From assembly GCA_016869535.1 (NCBI GenBank), contig VGDX01000004.1, positions 1 through 64,000 on the forward strand: DNA of 64,000 nucleotides, in the 5' to 3' direction. The notes under the pieces are model-generated. The model made no database searches. It had not been told where the DNA came from and was given only the letters and a program-made list of their open reading frames with translations. Made by a program: the position numbers and the translations under genes. This DNA comes from Alphaproteobacteria bacterium (GTDB lineage: Bacteria > Pseudomonadota > Alphaproteobacteria > Rhizobiales > Methyloligellaceae). Numbering within the stretch: position 1 is the first letter of the stretch; the number at the start of each line of letters is the position of its first letter. Below, piece by piece: positions 45,414 through 53,271 of this stretch.

Positions 45414-46301
45414 ATGTCCGAGCTTGACGGTGAGCTGTGGCGAGACATCTTCTTCACGTCGTTCGACGATCTCAAACTCTACGCGCGTCATTACCCGGCG
45501 CCTGACGAAAAACTGCGCGGCGTCATTTGCCTTCCTGGCCTGACCCGCAACGTGCGCGACTTCCACACGCTTGCGAGCTACCTGTCGCAACATCCGGAAA
45601 AGCCGCGCAACGTTTATTGCCTTGATTACCGGGGACGGGGACGGTCGCAATATGATCGCAACTGGCGGAACTATGTTCCCTATGTCGAACTGCTCGACAC
45701 ACTCGACTTCATGGCTATCAAGGGATTGAACCGGGTCGCGGTGATCGGTACTTCGCGTGGTGGCCTCATCGCCATGCTGATGGCGACGCTGCGTCCCACG
45801 GCGATGGGCGCCGTTGTCCTCAACGATATCGGACCGGTGATCGAGACGCGTGGGCTCGCGCGGATCGTGAGCTATGTCGGGCGCATGCCGGTGCCGAAGA
45901 CTTGGCCCGAGGCGGCCCTGATGCTGCGCGAGATGAACGAAGCAGCGTTTCCTGATTTCGACGAAGCGCAATGGGAGGAAATGGCGCAGGCGCTGTTCGA
46001 CGAGCGTAAGGGTCGTCCTACCCTGGCCTATGACCGGAGGCTCGCCCGCGCCTTCGGCACCATCGACCTGAGCCAAGCCATCCCGAATCTATGGCCGCAA
46101 TTCACCGCTCTCAGACAGATACCGGCCTTCGTCATCCGTGGCGCCAATTCCGATGTCCTCAGCGCTGAGACATTGAAGGCGATGGTCGGGCGTCACCCCA
46201 ATCTGCGCGCCATGACCGTGCCCGGTCAAGGTCACGCACCGGCGCTCAAGGAGCCTCAGACGGTCGAGGCGATCGGCGCATTCCTATCGGCCAACGATTA
46301 G
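45414..46301 (+). CDS. Alpha/beta hydrolase of unknown substrate
   Basis: A 295-residue cytoplasmic hydrolase. The oxyanion region is GVICLPGLTRNVRDFHTLAS, the nucleophile elbow is IGTSRGGLIAML (Ser114), the likely acid is in RGANSDVLSAETL and the His in VPGQGHAPAL. DYRGRGRSQYD fits the lipase/esterase-type fold. It has no signal peptide. Neighbours give no clear pathway. The preceding 133 bases show no gene. Confidence 0.88.
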   Translation: MSELDGELWRDIFFTSFDDLKLYARHYPAPDEKLRGVICLPGLTRNVRDFHTLASYLSQHPEKPRNVYCLDYRGRGRSQYDRNWRNYVPYVELLDTLDFMAIKGLNRVAVIGTSRGGLIAMLMATLRPTAMGAVVLNDIGPVIETRGLARIVSYVGRMPVPKTWPEAALMLREMNEAAFPDFDEAQWEEMAQALFDERKGRPTLAYDRRLARAFGTIDLSQAIPNLWPQFTALRQIPAFVIRGANSDVLSAETLKAMVGRHPNLRAMTVPGQGHAPALKEPQTVEAIGAFLSAND

Positions 46302-46317
46302 GCGACTGCCCTCGCTA

Positions 46318-47373
46318 TCAGGGCGAAGATAATAGTGGCGGTAGTGCGTCTATGGGCAATTTACCCGCGGTGCGGGCGAGCGCCTTGATGCGCGGGATAA
46401 CCGTTGCGGCGAATTCGCTCGAGGCGGACGGTGCGGCGGCTTCTTTCCAGCTGATGCTTTCCGAGGTGGAGAACAACGCCGGCAAATCCCGCTTAAGCTG
46501 ATAGGACACCGCCACCGCGGTTCCCTGGTCGGGCGCCACACCCTCTATGGTCACGGCGACACCGGACATGGCGATCTTACCGGACTCGAGCCGGCTTAGC
46601 GCCTTGAGCGCGGCCGTTACCGCCTCGTCCCAGTCCTTCGGAGCGCCTGAGGCGACTTCGAGCCGGTCGTCCAGCCCAGGACGTTCGAACAACTGCCGCG
46701 ACAGCTCACGCAAATGCTTGCGCGATCCCTCGCTTGGCACGCTTCCCGATAGGCTCAGCGCATTCGTGCCGAGATCGGCCACGAACACGAATGGATTGGC
46801 GACCGGCGGACGGATGCTTTCGCCGTTGATGGTGAGTCCTGTCGGCAAAAGTCCGGCTAATGACTTCTTCGCCTCGGCATAATCGTTGGCCGTACGCGCC
46901 TCGCCATCGATCTTCAGACTGACATTGAGCAGCCGTACGGACCCACGCTTGAGATAAGAGAGCTGTTTCAGACTGAAACTCACCGCACCGAGCCATTGCT
47001 CTTGCGGTGGCGAACCCTCGGCGATCTTGAGACGGTCTTCAACCTGCAGGTCGGGGAAATGCGCCTTGACCATGCCGAGCACGGTGCGGCGGTCTTCCTC
47101 CGATGGAACCGAGCCCCGGAGGAGCAGTCCAGACTCGATGCGCGTTGCCGACCACACAAACGCCGGAGGGCGCGCTTCCCTCGAGGGGGCAACCGGCTTG
47201 GCCTCCTCGGCTTGCACTCCGTGGGCGGCGACCGGCACGAGCAAGGCGATCAGGCAGAGCAGCAAGACCCAGGACTTGAATCCCGTTGCGGAATTCTTGT
47301 CCACTTCAACGCGGCACCATCCGGCTTGGTTGTGCTTGTTTTCCAAACCTACGATACCTCTGTTTCGCCACAA
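46318..47373 (-). CDS. Exported protein with two BON-like repeats
   Basis: A membrane-anchored or secreted protein (hydrophobic segment WVLLLCLIALLVPVAAHG at 35-52). Two similar units follow: 76-182 and 198-302. Each begins with LLRGSVPSEEDRR / LSLSGSVPSEGSRK, continues with EDRLKIAEGSP / DDRLEVASGAP, then a helix and a LxSGxVxxxG strand. This is the pattern of BON-type repeats that precede OmpA domains in rhizobial proteins, but no OmpA domain is present here. Start is uncertain; a GTG near codon 24 would leave a shorter leader. Function unknown. Confidence 0.65.
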   Translation of the reverse strand: MWRNRGIVGLENKHNQAGWCRVEVDKNSATGFKSWVLLLCLIALLVPVAAHGVQAEEAKPVAPSREARPPAFVWSATRIESGLLLRGSVPSEEDRRTVLGMVKAHFPDLQVEDRLKIAEGSPPQEQWLGAVSFSLKQLSYLKRGSVRLLNVSLKIDGEARTANDYAEAKKSLAGLLPTGLTINGESIRPPVANPFVFVADLGTNALSLSGSVPSEGSRKHLRELSRQLFERPGLDDRLEVASGAPKDWDEAVTAALKALSRLESGKIAMSGVAVTIEGVAPDQGTAVAVSYQLKRDLPALFSTSESISWKEAAAPSASSEFAATVIPRIKALARTAGKLPIDALPPLLSSP

Positions 47374-47585
47374 ATTTCGTCAGAGCGAATGTCTGTTCTG
47401 CGAGGCCCAATTCCTCAAGGCCCGGACGCCGTATGCTCACCAGTATCGATTCCGCGGGCGGCAGATGCCTCCGAGGTCATGCGTATGGAAGAGCAACTAT
47501 AAGCCATCATCAAACTCTATTCTAGGACAACAACACAGCAGGTGAAAATACCACTGCCAAAAAGGAAATTACGCAATGCGCAGGC

Positions 47586-47726
47586 CTATTGGAGATGATG
47601 GGCAAGACCGATGATACCGATAACGATCAGATAGATCGCCACCACGTAATTGAGTAGGCGCGGTACGAGCAGAATGAGAATTCCGGCGACCAAAGCGATT
47701 AGTGGATTGAGTAGGACCGGATCCAT
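47586..47726 (-). CDS. DUF3096 small membrane protein, 46 residues
   Basis: A 46-codon gene on the minus strand starting MDPVLLNPLIALVAGILILL and continuing VPRLLNYVVAIYLIVIGIIG with a short LAHHLQ end. This matches DUF3096, a tiny two-helix inner-membrane family conserved in proteobacteria. GGAGG lies ten bases upstream of the ATG at 47726. It is shorter than usual gene-finding cut-offs. Its function is unknown. The flanking parts of the gap 47374-48002 hold no other gene. Confidence 0.82.
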   Translation of the reverse strand: MDPVLLNPLIALVAGILILLVPRLLNYVVAIYLIVIGIIGLAHHLQ

Positions 47727-47890
47727 GTGACTTCGTTCCCTCCCGTCAGTTTGGGCCAGACGGCCCGATTCGACTTGTGAGCAATGCTTGAGGATAAAAC
47801 ATCCACAAGGTCTTGTCGTTGTCAGAAAAGAGCCGGTGGAAACTTGAGCACAGAACTAAAAACTAATATGTCTCACCCTCCTTCAATCTT

Positions 47891-47969
47891 GTTTTCAGAA
47901 AACATATATCCGTCTTGGACTTGCCGCTTTTCGAGGCAAGGGATACCTGGCCTGGCTTGAACGAGCCAG
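47891..47969 (+). promoter_or_regulatory. Palindrome and structured leader before the TerC/YjbE gene
   Basis: GTTTTCAGAAAAC (47891-47903) is a perfect 13-base palindrome, an operator-like site. Two hairpins follow before the start codon at 48003: CTTGCC/GGCAAG (47920-47925, 47935-47940) and CTGGCT/AGCCAG (47952-47957, 47964-47969). YjbE-type TerC genes are often under yybP-ykoY manganese riboswitches, but the conserved GGGGAGUA core of that riboswitch was not found here. Confidence 0.45.
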
Positions 47970-48002
47970 CCGGAGATCGCGGCAGAGGGGGCAAATACCG
48001 GC

Positions 48003-48725
48003 ATGATTGTCGATGATCCGAGCTTTTGGCTCGCTGTCCTGCAGATCATCTGGATCGACCTGTTGTTGTCAGGCGACAATGCCGTCGTCATTGCCCTTGC
48101 CTGCCGCAAGCTCCCGCCGCAACAGCGCAAATGGGGCATCGTGCTCGGAACGGGCGTGGCCATTGGCTTGCGCGTGATCTTCGCCGGCGCGATTACCACG
48201 CTGATGACCGTGCCTTATGTGAAGCTGGTTGGTGGCGTGCTGCTCCTGTGGATCACCATCAAGCTACTTACGCCAGAGGAAGAAGGCGGTGGTGGTAACG
48301 GCCGTGGAGAGATCCAGCCTGTCAACAATCTCTGGCATGCCATCAAGATCATCGCCATCGCCGATGCGGTCATGAGTCTGGACAATGTGCTTGCCATCGC
48401 AGCGGTGGCGGAAAGATTTGAGGCGCCTACCAATATTATCCTGCTCATCTTCGGTCTTGCCGTCAGTATTCCCCTGATCATGATCGGCGCGGCGCTCGTC
48501 ATCGGTTTGACCGAGCGATTTCCCATCGTGGTCTGGGCCGGCGCCGCGCTGCTCGGCTGGATCGCCGGCGAGATTATCGCCAAGGATCCATTGATCGCAG
48601 GCCGCCTCGACCCCGCAACGGCGCACACAGTCTGGATGGGAGCGGCCGCGGTCGGTGCGCTGTTCGTGGTGGCCGTAGGACTTTTGCGACGGCGATGGTT
48701 ACGACGCGCGCCTGACGAAGCTTAG
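48003..48725 (+). CDS. TerC-family membrane protein, YjbE type
   Basis: A 240-residue inner-membrane protein with about seven hydrophobic segments. The two acidic membrane motifs of the TerC fold are IWIDLLLSGDNAVVIALA and IAIADAVMSLDNVLAIAAVA, each with an Asp-Asn pair likely to bind metal. The family includes manganese exporters. A glycine-rich linker (EEEGGGGNGRGE) separates the halves. It is convergent with the YihY gene. A second, distinct TerC protein is at 53272. Confidence 0.92.
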   Translation: MIVDDPSFWLAVLQIIWIDLLLSGDNAVVIALACRKLPPQQRKWGIVLGTGVAIGLRVIFAGAITTLMTVPYVKLVGGVLLLWITIKLLTPEEEGGGGNGRGEIQPVNNLWHAIKIIAIADAVMSLDNVLAIAAVAERFEAPTNIILLIFGLAVSIPLIMIGAALVIGLTERFPIVVWAGAALLGWIAGEIIAKDPLIAGRLDPATAHTVWMGAAAVGALFVVAVGLLRRRWLRRAPDEA

Positions 48726-48736
48726 CTGTCGCGCGC

Positions 48737-49786
48737 TTAGCCCCTCTTCGCGGGCCGACTCCTTACGCGTTTGCCGCGCTTTGCCACCGCCGGGTCGGCG
48801 GTCACGGGACTTACCGGCCGCTGATGACCCTCCGGCCCTCCCGCCACATGGTCGGCGACGAAAGCGCCACGCTTGCCGATCGGCTTCGGCTCACCGTACG
48901 TGGTGTCTTGCGCCGTTTGCAGCTCGAGTTCGGCATTGATCTCGGCGCCGAGCAGCACGATGTAGAAAGTGATATAGAGCCAGAACATCAGCACGATCAC
49001 CGCGCCGAGCGATCCGTAGAACTTGTCGTAATTGGCGAAGTTCGCCACGTAGATCGAAAAGCCCACCGAGGCGATCAACCACATGACGGTGGCGAACAAC
49101 GAACCCGGCGTGACCCAGCGCCATTGCGCGTTGCGCCGGCTCGGGCCGTAGCGATAGAGACAGGCCAGCAGGAACAGCACCATGAGCGCCAGCACCGGCC
49201 AACGCACGATGCCGATGAAGCTGCTGTAATCCGTCCTATAGCCGGCAAAGGCGAAGACGATGGGCACATAGACAATGGTCATCAATGTGACTACGCCACC
49301 GACAATGCCGGCAAAAGCGAAGAGAAAGGTGCTGAAATAGAAGCGGAAGAAACTGCGCCGCTCAGGCTCCTCGTAGGCGACGTTCAGGGCCGAGAATATT
49401 GACTGGATCAGCAGCGTGACGCTCCATAGCGCCAAGCCTATACTGACGAAGAGGCCCCAGCCTAGCGCATGGCCAGAGGCATCTGCGATCCTCGTGGTCT
49501 GCTCGACCACCATTTTGAATGCATCGGGCGGTAGAACCAATTCGAGGATATTGAATTGCGCTTCGACCGCCGCCGGGTCGGCGGTCAGCCCATAGAATGC
49601 GATCAGCGCCGACAGCGCCGGGAAGATGGCGAACAGCGCGTAGAAGGCGCAGCCCGCCGCGATCACCGAGAGATTGTCGCGGCCGCTCTCGGTCCAGACC
49701 CGTTGCATCACCTGCCACCAGCCCTTGAGCGGGATGTGCAGCGGGTGCACGGCGTCGCGGCCATAAGGGTCGGGCTTCGGACTCAT
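48737..49786 (-). CDS. YihY/BrkB family inner-membrane protein
   Basis: A 349-residue protein with six hydrophobic segments. Typical features are NLSVIAAGCAFYALFAIFPA near the N-terminus, ALWSVTLLIQSIFSALNVAY, and the closing YGSLGAVIVLMFWLYITFYI with LLGAEINAELE. The C-terminal 60 residues are basic and Pro-rich. The family was once called RNase BN in error; its transport role is not defined. It lies between the TerC gene and the broken barrel gene. Confidence 0.92.
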   Translation of the reverse strand: MSPKPDPYGRDAVHPLHIPLKGWWQVMQRVWTESGRDNLSVIAAGCAFYALFAIFPALSALIAFYGLTADPAAVEAQFNILELVLPPDAFKMVVEQTTRIADASGHALGWGLFVSIGLALWSVTLLIQSIFSALNVAYEEPERRSFFRFYFSTFLFAFAGIVGGVVTLMTIVYVPIVFAFAGYRTDYSSFIGIVRWPVLALMVLFLLACLYRYGPSRRNAQWRWVTPGSLFATVMWLIASVGFSIYVANFANYDKFYGSLGAVIVLMFWLYITFYIVLLGAEINAELELQTAQDTTYGEPKPIGKRGAFVADHVAGGPEGHQRPVSPVTADPAVAKRGKRVRSRPAKRG

Positions 49787-49857
49787 ACCCTTATGAAGAG
49801 GTGTCCGGAGCCTTCAAGACAAGTCCAAAGTCTCGTGGGCGAGAAGACTCCGGAAGA

Positions 49858-50565
49858 TTACTTCAGTTCCTGGGGCTCCCGGCTGAACGGTGACAGCTTG
49901 TAGCTCAGCCGTGCCGTGACCGCATGAATTTCGGCGTCGATGTCGAGATGATAGGCGAGGCCGAAAGGCGGGACGCTGATGTCGGAACGATTGGTTTCAC
50001 CGAGATCGATGTAGTCGTATTGCACGCCCAAGACGATGTTCCGCCCGAAGGCGCGCTCAAATCCCCCGCCGATATTCCATCCATCCTCGCTGCCACTGCT
50101 GCGGCCGGTCAACTGGCCCGTGCTGGCGACATGGCTCGATAAGTCCACATCCGCGCTGGCATAGCCCCCCTTCACATAGATGAGCGAGCGATCCAGCGCA
50201 TAGCCCAGCCGGACCCCGGCAAGAAAAATGTCGCTGACCTCCATGGACCGGGTGCGGTTGGGAATGATCCTGCTGGTGACCGTTTCGTCGAGGTCTGCCG
50301 CCATATAGGACAGTTCGACGCCAGTGACCCAGTTGGACCACTGGTATTGCCATCCGACCTGGGCGCCGCCGGCGACGCTGCCGGGACTGAAACTCAACGG
50401 CTCGTGACAGCAGGCGGGCTAGAACAGATCGAACCCGGTATCGGCCCAGGCCCCGCCGAGATTGCCGCCGACATAAAATCCTGTCCAGCTGGCCGGTTCC
50501 GCATGTGCTGCGCCGGTCGTCAACGCAAGGACGGCCAATACACTCGCAAGATGCTTCCTACGCAT
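49858..50565 (-). pseudogene. Omp25/Omp31-like outer-membrane barrel with in-frame amber stop
   Basis: The minus strand from ATG 50565 encodes a signal peptide (SVLAVLALTTGAAHA) and WTGFYVGGNLGGAWADTGFD, the classic start of rhizobial Omp25/Omp31 barrels. After 48 codons a TAG (50419-50421) interrupts, and the same frame resumes with PACCHEPLSFSPGS and GGAQVGWQYQWSNWVTGVEL, then YVKGGYASADVDL and later strands to 49858. A single base change separates it from an intact 235-residue gene. Internal initiation at a TTG (50397) would lack an export signal. It may be a recent pseudogene or an assembly error. Confidence 0.85.
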
Positions 50566-50592
50566 GAGACCTTACCCGCTCGGCTACCTGGA

Positions 50593-50793
50593 CTATAGCC
50601 TTCGCGGTTGAGAGTGGCTGTGACCTGCACGCCACAGTCGGTCCCAAATAGGCATTAGCGCAGGATCGAGCGTGCAGTCATAGACCGCCTCGACTACTTT
50701 GGAGAACCTCTCGAGCTCAACCTCTGAACGGTGACCGTGCTTCACCAAGTCGATGTCGGCAATGCAAAGAAACGATAGGGCGAGTGGCTTCAT
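50593..50793 (-). pseudogene. LuxR-type regulator N-terminal fragment
   Basis: A 66-codon frame overlapping the protease stop by 4 bases (ATGA). After a leader MKPLALSFLCIADID it reads EVELERFSKVVEAVYDCTLD followed by PALMPIWDRLW. The FSxxVxAVYDxxLDPAL pattern is the usual beginning of a group of rhizobial LuxR regulators, whose sensor and HTH domains are missing here. It is probably a fused remnant rather than a working protein. Confidence 0.45.
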
Positions 50794-52223
50794 AGCAGAA
50801 AGTCGCTTGCACCGAGCAAGCCGACCTTGACCAGGATTTCGAAGTCGGCTTTGCCATCGCCGTCCACGTCGCCTTGCACGATGCAGCTCGCGCCCTTGTC
50901 GATGAGGCGCAACTCGCCCTTTTCGTCGTGGAAGCCCTGCTTGCCGATCCACGTGAACTTCTGATCGTTGCTTCCCGTCTTGGCGTCGATGCCCTTGAGG
51001 TCGATCAAGTCCTGCCCGCGCTTGAAATCGGTGATGACGTCGCGTTTGCCGCCGACCGCGCTGTCCTTGATCGAATTGAAATCGAAGCGGTCATTGCCGC
51101 TTTTCCCCGTCAGCGTGTCCGAACCGCGGCCTCCGGTAAGCTTGTTGTCGACCTGGTTGCCAGTGATCTTGTCGTTACCGCTGCCGCCGATTGCATTCTC
51201 GATCAAGGGACGTAAGTCGCCTTCCCAGTACCTCGCGTTGGCGATGCAACCACGGGCAAGATGCTCCTGGGCGCCCAAGTGGAGATCGGCGCGCTGTGCA
51301 TTGGACGGCGTCGACCAGGCGCCGGGATCCAAACGGATGGTCGCGTTGGTATCGTAGTTGGAGAAATCGTAGGTATCGACGCCCCCGCCGTCCCACACCG
51401 TCAGGAATATTTTGCCGTGATAGGTCTCGCCTTGGCTCTGACCATTGATGGACATCGCACCGGTTTTGGGATTCCACTTGTAGGTCGTATTGCCGTCATT
51501 GTGGTCGTAGTTGGCGCCGTAGAGATATTGCAGGGCGAGGATGTCGTCCTGCATCAAGGTCGAAGGATATTCTTCAGGAGTGATGGCAAGGGCCGCGCCG
51601 GGATAGGCGCGATAGGTCATGACCGAATATTCCTGCGAGTCGTGGTTCGCAGGGAGCGCCGGGTTGGTGTAGGCGACGGAGAGGTCAAGGTTGAAGACAG
51701 GCTGGCCCTCGTGGCCGTGCTTCAGGCCGACCGCGTGCCCGACCTCGTGCAACAAGCCGGCGGTGTAAGCGTGGTTGCCGGGGATGGGTGAGTTGTAATT
51801 TTCGCCGGGGGCGGCATCGGGATTGTTGTACCAGGTGTCGCCTTGCGTCCAGGGCGCGATGATCGCGTTGTCCGGCGCAAAGCCAAACGCCGTATCGTTG
51901 ACGTTCTGAAAGCCGTTGCCGTCGTCGAAGTAGCTCGCTTCGGCGAAGCGGATGTTGCCTTGATAGGGATCGGCCGTGAAGACGAAGTCGAGATTGCAGA
52001 CGGCATCGTAGTTGGCGAGGACCTTTTCGGCGGCCGCCTTTTGCTTGGCATTGAACGCTTGGAAGCCTTGCACGTCGGCATATCCCTGATCGAGATAGAC
52101 CTGACGCGAGGTGGGAAAGCTGTATGTGAGGACGGCGTGGTCACCGTTATTCCACTGCCAGCACCAGCCCCATAAAATTCCGTCGATGTCCTGGATATTC
52201 GAAGGACCGATTTGAATGCCCAT
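50790..52223 (-). CDS. Serralysin-like RTX metalloprotease (M10)
   Basis: A 477-residue secreted zinc protease. There is no N-terminal signal peptide, as expected for type I secretion. The zinc motif is LLHEVGHAVGLKHGHE (His159, Glu160, His163, His169) with the Met-turn YSVMTYRAY (Met202). Calcium-binding RTX nonapeptides lie at about 346-380 (GGSGNDKITGNQ, GGRGSDTLTGKSGNDRF). The C-terminal 100 residues (DVITDFKRGQDLIDLKGID) form the M10 C-terminal domain with the secretion signal; the end is ASDFLL. GGAGGAA precedes the ATG. No ABC exporter or inhibitor gene is nearby, so an exporter elsewhere is needed. Confidence 0.93.
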   Translation of the reverse strand: MGIQIGPSNIQDIDGILWGWCWQWNNGDHAVLTYSFPTSRQVYLDQGYADVQGFQAFNAKQKAAAEKVLANYDAVCNLDFVFTADPYQGNIRFAEASYFDDGNGFQNVNDTAFGFAPDNAIIAPWTQGDTWYNNPDAAPGENYNSPIPGNHAYTAGLLHEVGHAVGLKHGHEGQPVFNLDLSVAYTNPALPANHDSQEYSVMTYRAYPGAALAITPEEYPSTLMQDDILALQYLYGANYDHNDGNTTYKWNPKTGAMSINGQSQGETYHGKIFLTVWDGGGVDTYDFSNYDTNATIRLDPGAWSTPSNAQRADLHLGAQEHLARGCIANARYWEGDLRPLIENAIGGSGNDKITGNQVDNKLTGGRGSDTLTGKSGNDRFDFNSIKDSAVGGKRDVITDFKRGQDLIDLKGIDAKTGSNDQKFTWIGKQGFHDEKGELRLIDKGASCIVQGDVDGDGKADFEILVKVGLLGASDFLL

Positions 52224-52330
52224 AGGCTTGTTCCTCCCGGCTGCGTCTTTGCAGTCCTGTTGCCGGTCCGGTCCGTCACCCCAGGGGGCCTTGGACCGTT
52301 TCGGCTCGATGATTTTGCGGGAGGGAATAG

Positions 52331-52387
52331 TCCCCTTGAGCGGGGAAACATGACGAAATACGACACATAGTTGATCAAATACGTCAT
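52331..52387 (-). promoter_or_regulatory. Inverted repeats in the metalloprotease upstream gap (52224-52577)
   Basis: The 354-base gap has no gene and is AT-rich between about 52350 and 52510. TCCCC/GGGGA (52331-52335, 52342-52346) forms a small hairpin. ATGACG (52350-52355) and CGTCAT (52382-52387) are inverted arms that each adjoin an AAATACG stretch, which resembles a split operator. They lie about 110-165 bases upstream of the protease start. Assignment to a regulator is not possible. Confidence 0.35.
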
Positions 52388-52577
52388 TTTATGGCTTCCT
52401 AAGAAACAATTTTGAACATGAGGAAAATAATGCAAGCTAATCAAGACCATCGGCGGGTCAGCAATTCCTACGGTGTAGAAAATTATTTTTAGGGATAAAA
52501 CCGGGCCTGAGGCTCGATCTGAATCTCATTCATGCTTGGTTGGCAAATCGGATGACGCTAGCCATCTGATTTGTCTG

Positions 52578-52667
52578 GGAGGGGTGGCCGAGTGGTTGAA
52601 GGCACCGGTCTTGAAAACCGGCAGACGCGCGAGCGTCTCGAGGGTTCGAATCCCTCCCCCTCCGCCA
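52578..52667 (+). tRNA. tRNA-Ser(TGA)
   Basis: A complete serine tRNA with acceptor stem GGAGGGG/CCCCTCC, anticodon stem CCGGT/ACCGG holding loop CTTGAAA (anticodon TGA), a long variable arm typical of class II tRNAs (GCAGACGCGCGAGCGTCTC), T arm GAGGG TTCGAAT CCCTC, discriminator G and encoded CCA. Length 90 bases. Confidence 0.97.
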
Positions 52668-52702
52668 TCCCACGCGCCAGGATCATCGTGTCAGTGGCAA
52701 CG

Positions 52703-52734
52703 TAAAATGAGCCGCCCAGGGGCGGCTCATTTTA
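52703..52734. terminator. Bidirectional intrinsic terminator after tRNA-Ser
   Basis: TAAAATGAGCCGCCC (52703-52717) pairs exactly with GGGCGGCTCATTTTA (52720-52734): 15 base pairs with a two-base loop region, GC-rich core and A/T flanks on both sides. It can end transcription of tRNA-Ser and of the minus-strand gene stopping at 52765. Confidence 0.9.
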
Positions 52735-52764
52735 GATCCCTTTATTCGTGATTAGGCGGTGGGC

Positions 52765-53154
52765 CTAGCTGCCGATCCGCGCCGTGCCGGAACGTCCGTC
52801 ATTGCGGACCCACTGCACACTCTGGCCCTTCTGTGTGAGCCTGTAGCAATAGGACTTGCCGTTCATCCAGCTGTTCCATTGCTGGCAGAGCTGGCCGTCC
52901 GAGACCCACCATTTGCCGGTGTCGGACGAACCATCGCCACGCGCCAAGCTCGCAGCGACAGTGCTCATCTTGCCGGACATGCGGCCATTGGCGGCATAAC
53001 GGATGGGCAGCTCGAAGCCCGAAATCTTGAGAAAGACGGTCTTGCCGCTGATCGCTTTGCGCAACGCATCGCCCTCTAAAGCACCGTCAGCGGCGAGAGC
53101 CGCCGTGGCGGGCATGGCCAGCGAAGCCGCAAGCATCATTGTTCCAATCTTCAT
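52765..53154 (-). CDS. Small exported protein, DUF995-like
   Basis: A 129-residue secreted protein. The signal peptide MMLAASLAMPATAALA precedes ADGALEG. The mature part has ALRKAISGKTVFLKI, then GKWWVSDGQLCQQW and NGKSYCYRLTQKGQSVQWVR: a one-strand-per-motif layout with two Cys and many Trp, reminiscent of DUF995 proteins of rhizobia. This family link is by eye only. Start is at 53154 with Met6 as alternative. Function unknown. Confidence 0.7.
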   Translation of the reverse strand: MKIGTMMLAASLAMPATAALAADGALEGDALRKAISGKTVFLKISGFELPIRYAANGRMSGKMSTVAASLARGDGSSDTGKWWVSDGQLCQQWNSWMNGKSYCYRLTQKGQSVQWVRNDGRSGTARIGS

Positions 53155-53271
53155 CGCTTCCCCTTTGTCCTGAAACTGTCACGAGAATACGCTGAGAGCG
53201 TCGCTCAAATTTGGTCAATTTTTGACTAAGCTGGGGGGATTACGTGACAAAGTTAAGAAATTAACCTTGTT

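Noticed and set aside
47727-48002. yybP-ykoY manganese riboswitch before the TerC gene
   Set aside because: Expected from the gene type, but the conserved GGGGAGUA core was not found by eye; reported only as a structured leader.
52536-52751. 71-residue frame across tRNA-Ser
   Set aside because: It translates the tRNA itself; the cloverleaf is complete.
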